Part shown: in pieces, positions 25,650-34,215 of the stretch | Numbering within the stretch: position 1 is the first letter of the stretch | How the letters are laid out: each line of letters starts with the position of its first letter | NCBI GenBank assembly: GCA_964245825.1 | Contig: CAXTNT010000001.1 | Coordinates: 266,297-330,296 of the forward strand | Source: CAJCIY01 sp964245825 | GTDB lineage: Bacteria; Actinomycetota; Actinomycetes; Mycobacteriales; CAJCIY01 | Direction: 5' to 3' | Length of the DNA: 64,000 bases | Notes under the pieces: model-generated | What the model saw: the letters and a program-made list of their open reading frames with translations, nothing else | Database searches by the model: none | What the model was told of the DNA's origin: nothing | Translations under genes and position numbers: made by a program

Positions 25650-27164
25650 TCAGGCGTCGAGGTCGGCCAGCACCGCGCCGGCGGCGATCCAGCCTGCCGC
25701 GCCGATCACCGAGCCGGCGGGATGACACCCGGCCGCTCCGGCGTACAGGCCCTCGGGGCCGGGGCGCAGCGGCACCCGGTCGACGGTGGCGAGGCTGTTG
25801 TCGACGTGGAAGATGTGGCCGCCAGTGATGCCGAAGCGCGCCTCGATGTCGGGTGGTGCCAGCGCCAGCAGCCCCCGCAGCCGGTCGTGCAGGCCCGGCG
25901 CGACCCGCTCCACGAGCGACAGGATGTGACCCGCGTACGCGTCCCGCTCCGCCGCCCAGGACGACCCGGCGATCTGGTGGGGCACCCCCTGGACGAAGAC
26001 CCCGGTGGCCAGGCCCGCCGCCGCGTAGACCTCCACCGCCGGCTGCTCGGGCAACACCCCGGCCCGGGCCAGCTCGTACGCCCGATGCAGCGCCGTCACC
26101 CACGAGCCGTCGACCGGCTCGGGCAGCAGGTGCACGGTCGAGCCGGCGCCCGGCAGCGGGACGCCGAAGTCCAGCGGCGCCGAGAGCGCGAGGTTGAGCT
26201 TCAGCGTCAGGCCGGGCAGGGCGGCCCACCGCGGGTCGGCCGCCGCGCCGGTGAGGGCGGCCAGCCGGTAGGGGTCCACCGCGGCGATCACGGCCCGGGC
26301 CCCGATCGTGGTGCCGTCGGCGAGCGCCACGCCGTCGACGGACCCCGCCGACGTCGAGCCGGCGGCGCCGGCGGCTGCCACCGTGACCGCCGCGACCGGT
26401 GACGCCAGCCGGATCTCCGCCCCGGCGGCGACCGCCGCCGACTGCAGCGCGCCGGTGACCGTCCCCATGCCGCCCTCGACCGCCATCCAGGTGCCGCCGC
26501 TGCCGGGCAGCCGGCACATCGAGTGCACCAGCAGGTTGTGGCCGGTGCCCGGCTCGTCCGGGGCGAGCGCCGAGCCGGGCATGCCGTCGGTCGCGGCGTA
26601 CATGGCGACCAGCTCGTCGCTGGCGAACCCGAACCGGCGCAGATGGTCGACCGCCGAGCCGCGGACGAGGTCCACGTACGCCTGCCGCAGTTCGGGCCGT
26701 ACGTAGCGCTCCGCGGTCTCCTCCACCGGCAGCGCCTCGGCCAGCCAGGACGGCGCGAGGTCCTCCCGCAGCGCCGCCATCTCGGCGCCGAGCGCCGCGT
26801 CGGCGCGGGCATCGGCGGCGGAGAACGTGTCGGCCAGCGCCGCTGCGTTCGCGCCGGGGTCCCCGCCGAGCAGCAGGGATCTGCGCCCGCGGCGAGCCGG
26901 CAGCAGGTAGTGCGGGTCGCGCCGCCGCAGCGGCAGCCGCAGCTCGAGGGCTGCGAGCAGCTCCGGCGGCATCAGGCCGAGCAGGTACGCACCGGTGCTG
27001 GCGGCGACCTCGGGCGCGGCCGGGAAGGGGTGCTCGGTCCGGCAGGCGCCGCCGACCACGTCGGCTGCCTCGCAGACCGTCACCGTCAGACCGGCTCGGG
27101 CGAGCCGGGCGGCGGCCACCAGGCCGTTGTGACCACCGCCGACCACCACCACGTCGCGACGCAC
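25650..27164 (-). CDS. FAD-dependent phytoene-desaturase-like oxidoreductase (PYROXD2-like)
   Basis: 504 residues. It opens with the dinucleotide-binding VVVVGGGHNGLVAAARLARAG, and ends with GHIFHVDNSLATVDRVPL and GLYAGAAGCHPAGSVIGAAG, the second FAD contact typical of the phytoene desaturase/PYROXD2 group. No carotenoid biosynthesis genes are adjacent. Substrate unknown. It is downstream of the SDR gene on the same strand. Confidence 0.86.
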   Translation of the reverse strand: MRRDVVVVGGGHNGLVAAARLARAGLTVTVCEAADVVGGACRTEHPFPAAPEVAASTGAYLLGLMPPELLAALELRLPLRRRDPHYLLPARRGRRSLLLGGDPGANAAALADTFSAADARADAALGAEMAALREDLAPSWLAEALPVEETAERYVRPELRQAYVDLVRGSAVDHLRRFGFASDELVAMYAATDGMPGSALAPDEPGTGHNLLVHSMCRLPGSGGTWMAVEGGMGTVTGALQSAAVAAGAEIRLASPVAAVTVAAAGAAGSTSAGSVDGVALADGTTIGARAVIAAVDPYRLAALTGAAADPRWAALPGLTLKLNLALSAPLDFGVPLPGAGSTVHLLPEPVDGSWVTALHRAYELARAGVLPEQPAVEVYAAAGLATGVFVQGVPHQIAGSSWAAERDAYAGHILSLVERVAPGLHDRLRGLLALAPPDIEARFGITGGHIFHVDNSLATVDRVPLRPGPEGLYAGAAGCHPAGSVIGAAGWIAAGAVLADLDA

Positions 27165-27220
27165 GGGCGCAGGCTAGAGGAGAGGCCCGCCCGGTCCGCC
27201 GCGACGGACCGGGCATCGGG

Positions 27221-28138
27221 TCAGCCCCGGGTGCCGCCCATGTTCGCGTTGGCGGCGGCCTTGGCGACCAGCTCGGGCACGACCTCCGACAGCTCGCCCG
27301 GCTCCCACTTTCGGCCGGCGTCGACCGACGGGCCGTTCACCCAGCCCTCGGCGACGGCGATCGTGCCGCCGACGACGGAGAAGACGCGGCCGGTGACGGC
27401 GGCGCTCTCGTTGCTGCCGAGCCAGACCACGAGCGGCGAGATGTTCTCCGGAGCGAGCGGGTTGAAGGCTCCCTCCTCCGTCGGCGCCGTGCCGACGATG
27501 CCGGCGAGGTCCTCGGTCATCCGGGTCAGGGCCGTCGGCGCGATCGCATTGACGGTGATGCCGTACCGGGCGAGCTCCATCGCGCTGATGATCGTGAACG
27601 CCGCGATGCCTGCCTTTGCCGCGCCGTAGTTGGCCTGGCCGACGTTGCCGAAGATCCCCGACGGGGAGGTCGTGTTGATGATGCGGGCGTCGGGCTGGTC
27701 GCCGGCCTTGGACTTGTCGCGCCAGTAGGCGGCGGCGTGGTGGGCTGGCCCGAACGTGCCCTTGAGGTGGACCTTGATGACCGCATCCCACATGGCCTCG
27801 TCCATGTTGACCATCATCTTGTCGCGCAAGATGCCCGCGTTGTTGACCACGGTGTGCAGTCCGCCGAAGGTGTCGACGGCCTGGTCGATGAGGCTCTTGG
27901 CACCCGCGAAGTCGGAGATGTCGTCGGTGTTGGCGACGGCCTCGCCGCCGGCGGCCTTGATCTCGTCCACCACCTGCTGGGCCGGGCCGGCGTCCGAGCC
28001 GGTGCCGTCACGCGCCCCACCGAGGTCGTTGACCACGACCTGGGCGCCCTCGGCGGCGAAGGCGAGCGCGTGCGCCCGGCCGATGCCACCGCCCGCGCCG
28101 GTGATGACGACGACGCGGCCGTCGCAGATGCCACTCAT
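27221..28138 (-). CDS. SDR family oxidoreductase (multifunctional-enzyme-2-like 3-hydroxyacyl-CoA dehydrogenase type)
   Basis: 305 residues. VVVITGAGGGIGRAHALAFA is the NAD(P) motif; NNAGILRD and Ser followed by YGAAK give the catalytic site. The VVNDLGGARDGTGSD insertion after strand 2 resembles the dehydrogenase domain of peroxisomal-type multifunctional enzymes. Lies in the same direction as the mft genes but separated from the methyltransferase by 94 bases. Confidence 0.88.
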   Translation of the reverse strand: MSGICDGRVVVITGAGGGIGRAHALAFAAEGAQVVVNDLGGARDGTGSDAGPAQQVVDEIKAAGGEAVANTDDISDFAGAKSLIDQAVDTFGGLHTVVNNAGILRDKMMVNMDEAMWDAVIKVHLKGTFGPAHHAAAYWRDKSKAGDQPDARIINTTSPSGIFGNVGQANYGAAKAGIAAFTIISAMELARYGITVNAIAPTALTRMTEDLAGIVGTAPTEEGAFNPLAPENISPLVVWLGSNESAAVTGRVFSVVGGTIAVAEGWVNGPSVDAGRKWEPGELSEVVPELVAKAAANANMGGTRG

Positions 28139-28232
28139 GTCCGGATCCTCCAGGGGGTTCTGCGCTCAGCGACGAGCGCGACGTCGAGTTTCCTGATCGT
28201 GCCAGCCCGCTGGGCGAGGTCGCCGGGCGGGG

Positions 28233-28880
28233 TCAGCGCACGCGGGCGACCGCGAACCCGTCCCAGCCCTTGGCGCCGACGGTCTGCAGCGCCGTCACCT
28301 CCAGCCGCGGGTCACCCCCCAGCAACGCCAGCACCGCGCGGCTGCCCACGACACCCGGGTCGTCGCTGCCGGCGTTGGTGATGCGCCCGGCGCGCACGAC
28401 GTTGTCGACGATCAGCATCGTGCCCGGCCGGGACATCGCCAGGGCGGCGGTCACGTACCTGCTGTTGCTCGGTTTGTCGGCATCCACGAAGACGAGGTCG
28501 TACGGGCCGGCGCCGGCCGCGACCAGCGCGTCGAGGGTGTCCGCGGCGGGGCCGACTCGGACGTCCACTCGCTCGGCCAGCCCCGCGCGCGCGACGTTGG
28601 CGGTCGCGACCTCGGCGTGGTGCGCGTCGAGCTCCAAGGTGGTGACGTGCGCCCCGCCGCGGGCCAGGCAGATCGTGCTGTAGCCGCCGAGGGTGCCCAC
28701 CTCGAGTACCTCGCGGGCCCCGGTCGCGGTGACGAGCAGTTGCAGCAGCCGGCCCTGCAGCGCCGAGACCGCGATGTCCGGCAGACCGGCGGCGGCCGAC
28801 TCGGTGCGTACGCGGGTCAGGATCTCGTCCTCGACCGCCAGGACCTGCTCCAGGTAGGCGTCGACCGCGGCGTCCTCCAT
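28233..28880 (-). CDS. Class I SAM-dependent O-methyltransferase
   Basis: 215-residue methyltransferase of the caffeoyl-CoA/catechol O-methyltransferase type. Motif I is VLEVGTLGGYSTICLARGG and the metal-binding region is DLVFVDADKPSNSRYV, followed by MLIVDNVVRAG. ATG start at 28880, five bases after the mftD stop codon, so it is almost certainly cotranscribed with the mycofactocin genes. Whether it methylates mycofactocin or something else is unknown; it does not look like the usual mycofactocin-associated methyltransferase. Confidence 0.85.
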   Translation of the reverse strand: MEDAAVDAYLEQVLAVEDEILTRVRTESAAAGLPDIAVSALQGRLLQLLVTATGAREVLEVGTLGGYSTICLARGGAHVTTLELDAHHAEVATANVARAGLAERVDVRVGPAADTLDALVAAGAGPYDLVFVDADKPSNSRYVTAALAMSRPGTMLIVDNVVRAGRITNAGSDDPGVVGSRAVLALLGGDPRLEVTALQTVGAKGWDGFAVARVR

Positions 28881-28885
28881 CGCGT

Positions 28886-30064
28886 TCAGGCCTCCACGCC
28901 GAGGCGGCGCTCGAACCCGGCCGGGACCAGGATGTCGCTGCGGTCCAGCTCGGCGACCGAGCTGCGGCCGAGGCCGAGCAGCGCCGAGTCGATGCCGCTG
29001 CGCAGCACGTCCAGCACGTTCTCCACCCCGGCCTGGCCGTTGGCGCCCAGCCCCCACAGATACGCGCGGCCGATCATCACCGCGCGCGCACCGAGCGCGA
29101 GCGCCTTCACGACGTCGCCGCCGCGGCGGACGCCGCCGTCGAGCAGGACCTCGAGCTGGTCGCCGACCGCCTCGGCGACCGCGGGCAGGGCGCGGATGGT
29201 GGCCGGCGTCCCGTCCAGGTTGTTGCCGCCGTGGTTGGACACCGAGATGGCGTCGGCCCCGGCGTCGACCGCGCGGCGGGCGTCGTCGACGCGGGTGACG
29301 CCCTTGAGCATGAACGGGCCGCCCCACTCCTTCTTCATCCAGGCGACGTCCTCCCACGACGGCGAGGGGGTCTGCATCCACTGCCCGTACACACCGAAGA
29401 ACGTCGGCGGCGGCTCACCCGGCTCGGTCATGTTGGGCACGGTCAGGTCGGGGATCGCGCCGGTACGGGCGAAGGCGGTCAGCCAGCGCGGATGGGTCAG
29501 CGCCTCGGGGGCGAACCGCAGCGCCTCCTTGAGCGTGATCCGCTCCGGGATGTGCGGGCTGCCCCAGTCGCGGCCCATCGAGAACGACCAGTCGAGGGTC
29601 GCGATCAGGCCCACCGCGCCGGCCTTGCGGGCGCGCTCCATCCGGCCGGCCATCTGCTCCTTGGTCCCGACCCAGTAGAGCTGGAAGAAGGTCTGCGGGT
29701 TGGCCGCGCAGACCTCCTCGACCGGCTTGCTGGCGAAGGAGCTGAGGCCCATCACCGTCCCCCGAGCGGCGGCCGCTCGGGCGACGGCCACCTCGCCGTC
29801 GGGGTGCACCGCCTGCACGCCGGTCGGCGAGATCAGCACCGGCAGCGAGACCGGCTGGCCGAGAACGGTCGTCGACAGGTCCCGGGTGTGGCTGAGCCCG
29901 GCCGTGTGCGGCGCGAACCCGAGCTCCGCGAACGCCGCGGTGTTGTCCTCGGTCGTCAGGCCGCGCTCGGAGCCCGCCACCAGCGCGCTGTAGACCGAGG
30001 GGGGGAGTCGTCTCTTGGCGCGGCGCTGCGCCTCGGCGACGGACTCGAACCACGCGTTGCTCAT
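28886..30064 (-). CDS. mftD: Mycofactocin system FMN-dependent alpha-hydroxy-acid dehydrogenase MftD
   Basis: 392-residue FMN TIM-barrel enzyme of the lactate/glycolate oxidase family. PVLISPTGVQAVHPDGE, SVSNHGGNNLDGTPATI (catalytic His) and VLLDGGVRRGGDVVKALALGARAVMIGR are diagnostic. MftD converts the mycofactocin precursor AHDP to the redox-active pre-mycofactocin. The ATG at 30064 overlaps the mftC stop (ATGA), which fixes both start and operon membership. Confidence 0.93.
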   Translation of the reverse strand: MSNAWFESVAEAQRRAKRRLPPSVYSALVAGSERGLTTEDNTAAFAELGFAPHTAGLSHTRDLSTTVLGQPVSLPVLISPTGVQAVHPDGEVAVARAAAARGTVMGLSSFASKPVEEVCAANPQTFFQLYWVGTKEQMAGRMERARKAGAVGLIATLDWSFSMGRDWGSPHIPERITLKEALRFAPEALTHPRWLTAFARTGAIPDLTVPNMTEPGEPPPTFFGVYGQWMQTPSPSWEDVAWMKKEWGGPFMLKGVTRVDDARRAVDAGADAISVSNHGGNNLDGTPATIRALPAVAEAVGDQLEVLLDGGVRRGGDVVKALALGARAVMIGRAYLWGLGANGQAGVENVLDVLRSGIDSALLGLGRSSVAELDRSDILVPAGFERRLGVEA

Positions 30065-31281
30065 CCTGCGGCGCTCCTGGTCGGGACGAGCCCGGTGAGG
30101 GGGCTCTCGTCGCAGGCCCGCCCCGGTCTTCCGGGTGGGCCGACCGGCAGGGTGGTGCCCGCGGTCAGCGGCACGGCCCGGCTGCGGTGGGAGTGGTCGA
30201 GCGAGGGCCGGGGCGCGCTCGCGGCGTCGACCAACTCCAGGGCGCGGGCCCCGTGGCCCTTGACGCACTCGGGGTCCGGGCCGTCGAGGGGCAGCCCGGT
30301 GAAGAACTTCGCCGCCATGCACCCGCCCCGGCAGCTGTCGTACGCGGAGCAGGACTGGCACGCGCCGCCGCTCTGCGGCTCGCGCAGGCTGGCGAACAGC
30401 TCCGAGTGCTGCCACACCTGCTGGAAGCCGCCGGCACCGCGGACGTTGCCGGCCAGGAAGCTGTCGTGGATGGCGAACGGGCAGGCGTACACGTCGCCTA
30501 CCGGGTCGATCAGGCACACCACCCGGCCCGCGCCGCAGAGGTTGAGTCCGGGCAGCGCGTCGCCGTACCCGGCGAGGTGGAAGAACGAGTCGCCGGTCAG
30601 CACGTTCTCGCCGCGGGCGACGAGCCAGTCGTACAGCTCGCGCTGCTGGGCGTCGGTGACGTGCAGCTCGTCCCAGACGTCCGCGCCGCGCCCGGACGGC
30701 CGGAGCCGGGTGATGCGCAGCTGGGCCCCGTACCGGTCGGCGATCGCCTGGAACGCGTCGAGCTGGCCGACGTTGTGGCGCGTCATCACCACCGAGATCT
30801 TGAAGCCGCGGAAGCCCGCGTCGGCCAGGTGCTGCATGGCCCGCAGAGCCGTGTCGTACGACCCGGCGCCCCGGACCGCGTCGTTGACCTCCGCGGTCGC
30901 GCCGTCGAGGGAGATCTGCACGTCCACGTAGTCGCTGGCCGCGAGCCGCGCGGCGGCGGCCGCGTCGATCTTGATGCCGTTGGTGGAGAACTTGACCCCA
31001 ACGTGGTGGGCGGCCGCGTAGTCGACCAGCTCCCAGAAGTCGGGGCGGACGGTGGGCTCGCCGCCGCCGATGTTGACGTAGAAGACCTGCATGCGCTCGA
31101 AGCAGTCGATCAGCGCCTTGCACTCCGCGGTCGACAGCTCCCGGGGGTCGCGGCGGCCCGAGCTGGACAGGCAGTGCCGACAGCTGAGGTTGCAGGCGTA
31201 CGTGAGCTCCCAGGTGAGGCAGATGGGGGCGTCGAGGCCGTACTGGAACTGCTCGACGAGCGGCAGCGGGGCTGTGGTCAC
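30061..31281 (-). CDS. mftC: Mycofactocin radical SAM maturase MftC
   Basis: 406-residue radical SAM/SPASM enzyme. The cluster motif is TYACNLSCRHC (C-x3-C-x2-C) and the SPASM region has NLCGAGRVVCLIDPVGDVYAC plus CQSCSAYDSCRGGCMAAKFF with a final PDPEC. It oxidatively decarboxylates the C-terminal Tyr of MftA and forms the Val-Tyr crosslink. GTG start overlaps the mftB stop. The approximately 55-residue tail after PDPEC is Pro/Arg-rich. Confidence 0.95.
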   Translation of the reverse strand: MTTAPLPLVEQFQYGLDAPICLTWELTYACNLSCRHCLSSSGRRDPRELSTAECKALIDCFERMQVFYVNIGGGEPTVRPDFWELVDYAAAHHVGVKFSTNGIKIDAAAAARLAASDYVDVQISLDGATAEVNDAVRGAGSYDTALRAMQHLADAGFRGFKISVVMTRHNVGQLDAFQAIADRYGAQLRITRLRPSGRGADVWDELHVTDAQQRELYDWLVARGENVLTGDSFFHLAGYGDALPGLNLCGAGRVVCLIDPVGDVYACPFAIHDSFLAGNVRGAGGFQQVWQHSELFASLREPQSGGACQSCSAYDSCRGGCMAAKFFTGLPLDGPDPECVKGHGARALELVDAASAPRPSLDHSHRSRAVPLTAGTTLPVGPPGRPGRACDESPLTGLVPTRSAAG

Positions 31282-31586
31282 GGCTCGCTCCGGTCGGTGA
31301 TCATGGCGGAGGCGGCCAGCGTCGCGAGCGCGGCCCGGTAGGTCGGCAGGTCGCGGTCGGGTACGCCGGCGGCGAGGCAGGCGGCCCGGGCGGTCGGGGC
31401 CGCGTCGAGCGCGCGCAGGACCGCGAGCAGGACTGGGCTCTTGAGGAACGACAGTCGGCGGGTGCCGAAGTGGTAGAGCAGCGCGCCGAACCGCTCGCGG
31501 CGGATCGAGACGCGCGGGTGCACCCGCCAGGCGGCGTCGAGGTCGAACGACGGGACCCGGGTCAGGGCCAGCGGCTCAGTAGACAC
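31278..31586 (-). CDS. mftB: Mycofactocin precursor-binding chaperone MftB
   Basis: 102-residue RRE (PqqD-like) protein that presents MftA to MftC. WRVHPRVSIRRERFGALLYH and RRLSFLKSPVLLAVLRAL are typical of MftB. GTG start at 31586 lies inside the last codons of mftA (11-base overlap), and the stop overlaps mftC. Confidence 0.93.
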   Translation of the reverse strand: MSTEPLALTRVPSFDLDAAWRVHPRVSIRRERFGALLYHFGTRRLSFLKSPVLLAVLRALDAAPTARAACLAAGVPDRDLPTYRAALATLAASAMITDRSEP

Positions 31587-31701
31587 CGCACATGCCGTCG
31601 ATCGAGACCTCCTCGACGAGGATGTCCGCGATGATCTGGTCGTCCTCCGGCGGCACGATCGGGGCGGTCGACTCGAGCGTGGTCGTCGCGGTGGGGGCCA
31701 T
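31576..31701 (-). CDS. mftA: Mycofactocin precursor peptide MftA
   Basis: 41-residue ribosomal precursor. The C-terminus EEVSIDGMCGVY carries the invariant IDGMCGVY core, whose final Val-Tyr becomes mycofactocin. ATG start at 31701. First gene of mftABCD. The peptidase MftE, glycosyltransferase MftF and regulator MftR normally found nearby are not in this window. Confidence 0.96.
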   Translation of the reverse strand: MAPTATTTLESTAPIVPPEDDQIIADILVEEVSIDGMCGVY

Positions 31702-31864
31702 GGCGTCTCCGGGGCGTGAGGGGCTGTGCCGAACAGAGCGGCACGCTAGCCGACGCGCTGCGCGGGGGCCGATCGGGGCCCGTACCGGCCGCGATCGTGC
31801 CCTGGCAGGCGGATCTCGATCTCGCGACAGGGCCTTCGACGGGAGTCGCGCGCCGCTGGTGTAT

Positions 31865-31889
31865 CGTTGGTGTATGACTCGCACCAACG
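31865..31889 (+). promoter_or_regulatory. VapBC operator: perfect inverted repeat across the vapB start codon
   Basis: CGTTGGTG and CACCAACG form a perfect 8-base inverted repeat with a 9-base spacer that contains the vapB ATG (31874). A second TGGTGTAT copy lies just upstream as a direct repeat. Expected to bind the VapBC complex for autoregulation; the close TATCGT suggests a leaderless transcript. Confidence 0.6.
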
Positions 31890-32077
31890 TGGATATCGAT
31901 GACGTTGCCTGCCAGGTGGTGATGCGTCGCTACCGGCTTCACACCAAACGAGAGGCGATCAACCTTGCTCTGCGCGAACTCGCAGCGGAGTTGACCGTCG
32001 ACGAGGCCCGTCGGCTCAAGGGTTCTGGTTGGGACGGTGACTTGGGCGAGTTGAGGCAGACACGAGTCGCGCCGTGA
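31874..32077 (+). CDS. VapB-type antitoxin
   Basis: 67 residues: MTRTNVDIDDVACQVVMRRY, then HTKREAINLALREL, a ribbon-helix-helix N-terminus of the VapB/DUF2191 group, and an acidic/basic tail that would wrap the toxin. Its stop overlaps the vapC GTG. First gene of the accessory region, divergent from mftA. Confidence 0.88.
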   Translation: MTRTNVDIDDVACQVVMRRYRLHTKREAINLALRELAAELTVDEARRLKGSGWDGDLGELRQTRVAP

Positions 32078-32472
32078 TCCTCGTGGACAGCTCGGCGTGG
32101 ATCGAGTTCTTGCGGGGCACCGGATCCGCGGTCTGTGACGAGGTCGACCGTCTGCTCGACGCGGACCTAGCGATCACTGACGCTGTCGCTATGGAGGTGC
32201 TCGCGGGGGCGCGCGACGAGAAGCATCTTCACGAATTGCGTGGTCTGCTGGGTCGCGCCGATATGGCCCACTGTGACTCCGCCGACTACCTGAGCGCGGC
32301 AATTCTGTATCGACGCTGCCGCCAGCGGGGCGAAACCGTTCGTCGTCTTATCGACTGCCTGATTGCCGCCGTGGCCATTCGCCATGGCATGCCGGTGCTC
32401 CACAGTGATGCTGACTTCGACGTGCTGGCGCGTCACACGGACCTGATCACTCATCGTCCAGCTGGTCGTTGA
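32074..32472 (+). CDS. VapC-type PIN-domain ribonuclease toxin
   Basis: 132 residues with the acidic PIN tetrad: Asp5 (ILVDSSAWIEFLRG), Glu41 (AMEVLAGA), Asp94 (RLIDCLIAAVAI) and Asp112/114 (HSDADFDVLA). Expected to cleave tRNA or rRNA when freed of VapB. GTG start overlaps vapB. Intact by all visible criteria. Confidence 0.9.
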   Translation: MILVDSSAWIEFLRGTGSAVCDEVDRLLDADLAITDAVAMEVLAGARDEKHLHELRGLLGRADMAHCDSADYLSAAILYRRCRQRGETVRRLIDCLIAAVAIRHGMPVLHSDADFDVLARHTDLITHRPAGR

Positions 32473-32620
32473 CTCAGGCGGCGCCGATCACGCTGGTCAC
32501 GCTTGCCTGGATGATGCCGCCGATCATGCCAACCGCGACGACCTGGGACAGCGCAGCCCGGCACCTCATCCGCACGATGAGCTCGGAGATCGAACCCGTC
32601 GGCTGGATACGCTCCGCCCC

Positions 32621-33136
32621 GTGACCACCGTCGCCCTGCGCAGCCGTCGCGAGTCCGACGAGGACGACCTCTACGCACTGGCCAGCGATCTCGACTCGTG
32701 GGAGCAGCGCACGCCGCGTTCGCCGACCGCGATGACGCTTGCCGAGTTCCGCGACCGTCAGAGCCGGTTGCCAGCTGTGGTCGTGTTCGTCGTGGAGGCC
32801 GGCGGCGAGCTCGCAGGGCAGGTCACGGTCATGGACGAGGACCCTCTGGCGCGCCACGCGGAGATCGGCATCGCCCTGCTCGCCGACGCACGCGGCCGGG
32901 GCATCGGCACCGAGGCGCTCCGCCAGGTCGTCCGGTTCTGCTTCGTCCGGCGCAACCTGCACCGCGTGCACGCCGTCGCGCTGGCGACGAACCTCGCATC
33001 GCTCGGCGCCTGCCGTAAGGCCGGGTTCGTCGAGGAGGGACGTCGCCGCGAGCACGCCTGGGTCTGCGGCGAGTATGTCGACGAGATCGCGCTGGGACAG
33101 CTCCGGTCGGACTGGAACAGGCGCGAGCAGGGCTAG
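32621..33136 (+). CDS. RimJ/RimL-type GNAT acetyltransferase
   Basis: 171 residues. VTVMDEDPLARHAEIGIALL then ARGRGIGTEALRQVVRF (acetyl-CoA loop) and NLASLGACRKAGFVEEGRRR are typical of the RimJ/L and SpeG-like family. GTG start at 32621. The 148 bases between vapC and this gene hold no complete gene; on the minus strand they read as the tail of a hydrophobic peptide, possibly a gene remnant. Confidence 0.85.
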   Translation: MTTVALRSRRESDEDDLYALASDLDSWEQRTPRSPTAMTLAEFRDRQSRLPAVVVFVVEAGGELAGQVTVMDEDPLARHAEIGIALLADARGRGIGTEALRQVVRFCFVRRNLHRVHAVALATNLASLGACRKAGFVEEGRRREHAWVCGEYVDEIALGQLRSDWNRREQG

Positions 33137-33166
33137 CTCTGGTAGCAAGCGTGAGGAGCGGTCTGC

Positions 33167-33364
33167 GTGGCCACACTGGTGATCCGGGATCTGGCTGAGG
33201 ACGTGAAGGCGCGGTTGCGGGTGCAGGCGGCCGAGCATGGCCGCTCGATGGAGGCCGAGGCGCGGGCATTGTTGACGACGGCGCGTCGGCTTCGGCATCG
33301 CGGAGGAGTTCCTGGCCCACGGAGCTTCGGTCCTCATCACCGACCTGGCGCAGGCAGCCGTTGA
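33167..33364 (+). pseudogene. FitA-like ribbon-helix-helix antitoxin fragment, truncated at a junction
   Basis: The first 39 or so codons read MATLVIRDLAEDVKARLRVQ then AAEHGRSMEAEARALLTTA, a clear FitA/StbC-type antitoxin. After about base 33283 the frame runs out of phase through another gene (the SDR below) and stops at 33364 with arginine/glycine-rich junk. The C-terminal toxin-binding part and the partner PIN toxin are missing. A deletion or recombination has joined two genes. Confidence 0.75.
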
Positions 33365-33995
33365 CGATGCCGTCTCCAGACTGGGCAAGGGCGCGTCCGG
33401 CATCGTCGCGGACGTCACCGACTTCGCCTCCATGGAGTTGGCCTTCGAAACGGTCATCGCCCAGCACGGGCGACTCGACGCCGTTGTCGCCAACGCCGGG
33501 GTCGGTGACAGCAACCCCTTGGGGCAGATCACTGAAAAGCAGTTCGACTTCGTTTACGGCGTCAACGTCAAAGGCGTCCTCTTCACCATCCAGCCGGCGC
33601 TCCCACTGCTGCAGGCCACCGGCGGAACCGTCGTCGTCATCGGCTCGACCGCCTCGATCCAGCCACCAGCCGGGAGCCTTTACGGCGGGGCGAAGGCCGC
33701 TGTCCGCGCCATGGTCCGAACCTGGATCCAGGACGTCAAGGGCACCGGCGTACGCATCAACGTCTTAAGCCCAGGCGCCGTCGACACGCCTTCGCTGCGC
33801 AGCGCTCTCGCCGGTGCCGCCGGCGCGGACCAGGTCGACGCCCTGGTAACCAAGATGGGCGAGGGAAACCCGCTCGGCCGGCTCGCCGAGCCCCGCGAGA
33901 TGGGCAGGATCGCCGTCTTCCTCTCCAGCGACGCCTCCAGCTTCATAACCGGCGTCGAGCTCTTCGCCGACGGCGGAATGGCACAGACCGGGTGA
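33276..33995 (+). pseudogene. Short-chain dehydrogenase lacking its N-terminus
   Basis: The recognisable protein starts at GFGIAEEFLAHGASVLITDL (33288) and runs intact through NAGVGDSN, the Ser region VVIGSTASIQ, catalytic YGGAKAAV and the C-terminal ELFADGGMAQTG. The first strand and T-G-x3-G of the cofactor site are absent and there is a stop codon in frame at 33273. The first available ATG (33432) would lose the whole nucleotide-binding half, so I regard it as broken. It is joined to the antitoxin fragment out of frame. Confidence 0.75.
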
Positions 33996-34004
33996 GCGCC
34001 GCCG

Positions 34005-34115
34005 AGCCGGCGAGAGCAGCGGGTCGGCCTCGACGCGGTCACAGAACGCGGTGATCAACCGCGCGACGGATTCACTGCCGCCTGCCAAGTCATAGAGCGA
34101 TGGAGCTTCTGCCAT
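34005..34115 (-). pseudogene. 5' fragment of a truncated-haemoglobin-like globin gene
   Basis: From the ATG at 34115 the minus strand reads MAEAPSLYDLAGGSESVARL then ITAFCDRVEADPLL, the start of a group II bacterial globin. After about LLSP (34005) similarity ends abruptly and the frame runs into the antisense of the SDR. Only helices A-C remain, without haem ligands. This marks a second rearrangement junction, a few bases after the SDR stop. Confidence 0.65.
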
Positions 34116-34215
34116 GAGGCAAGGGTTGCAAGCATCGATGGGCCGGGCCCATTCGGGCGTCTCTGCCGGGGGAGTGGGGCCCACTTGGTGCGCGGCGCGT
34201 GCCAGCATTCGGTTC

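Noticed and set aside
32473..32620. Minus-strand hydrophobic peptide tail between vapC and the GNAT gene
   Set aside because: Looks like a membrane-protein remnant but is too short to identify; kept only as a remark under the GNAT entry.
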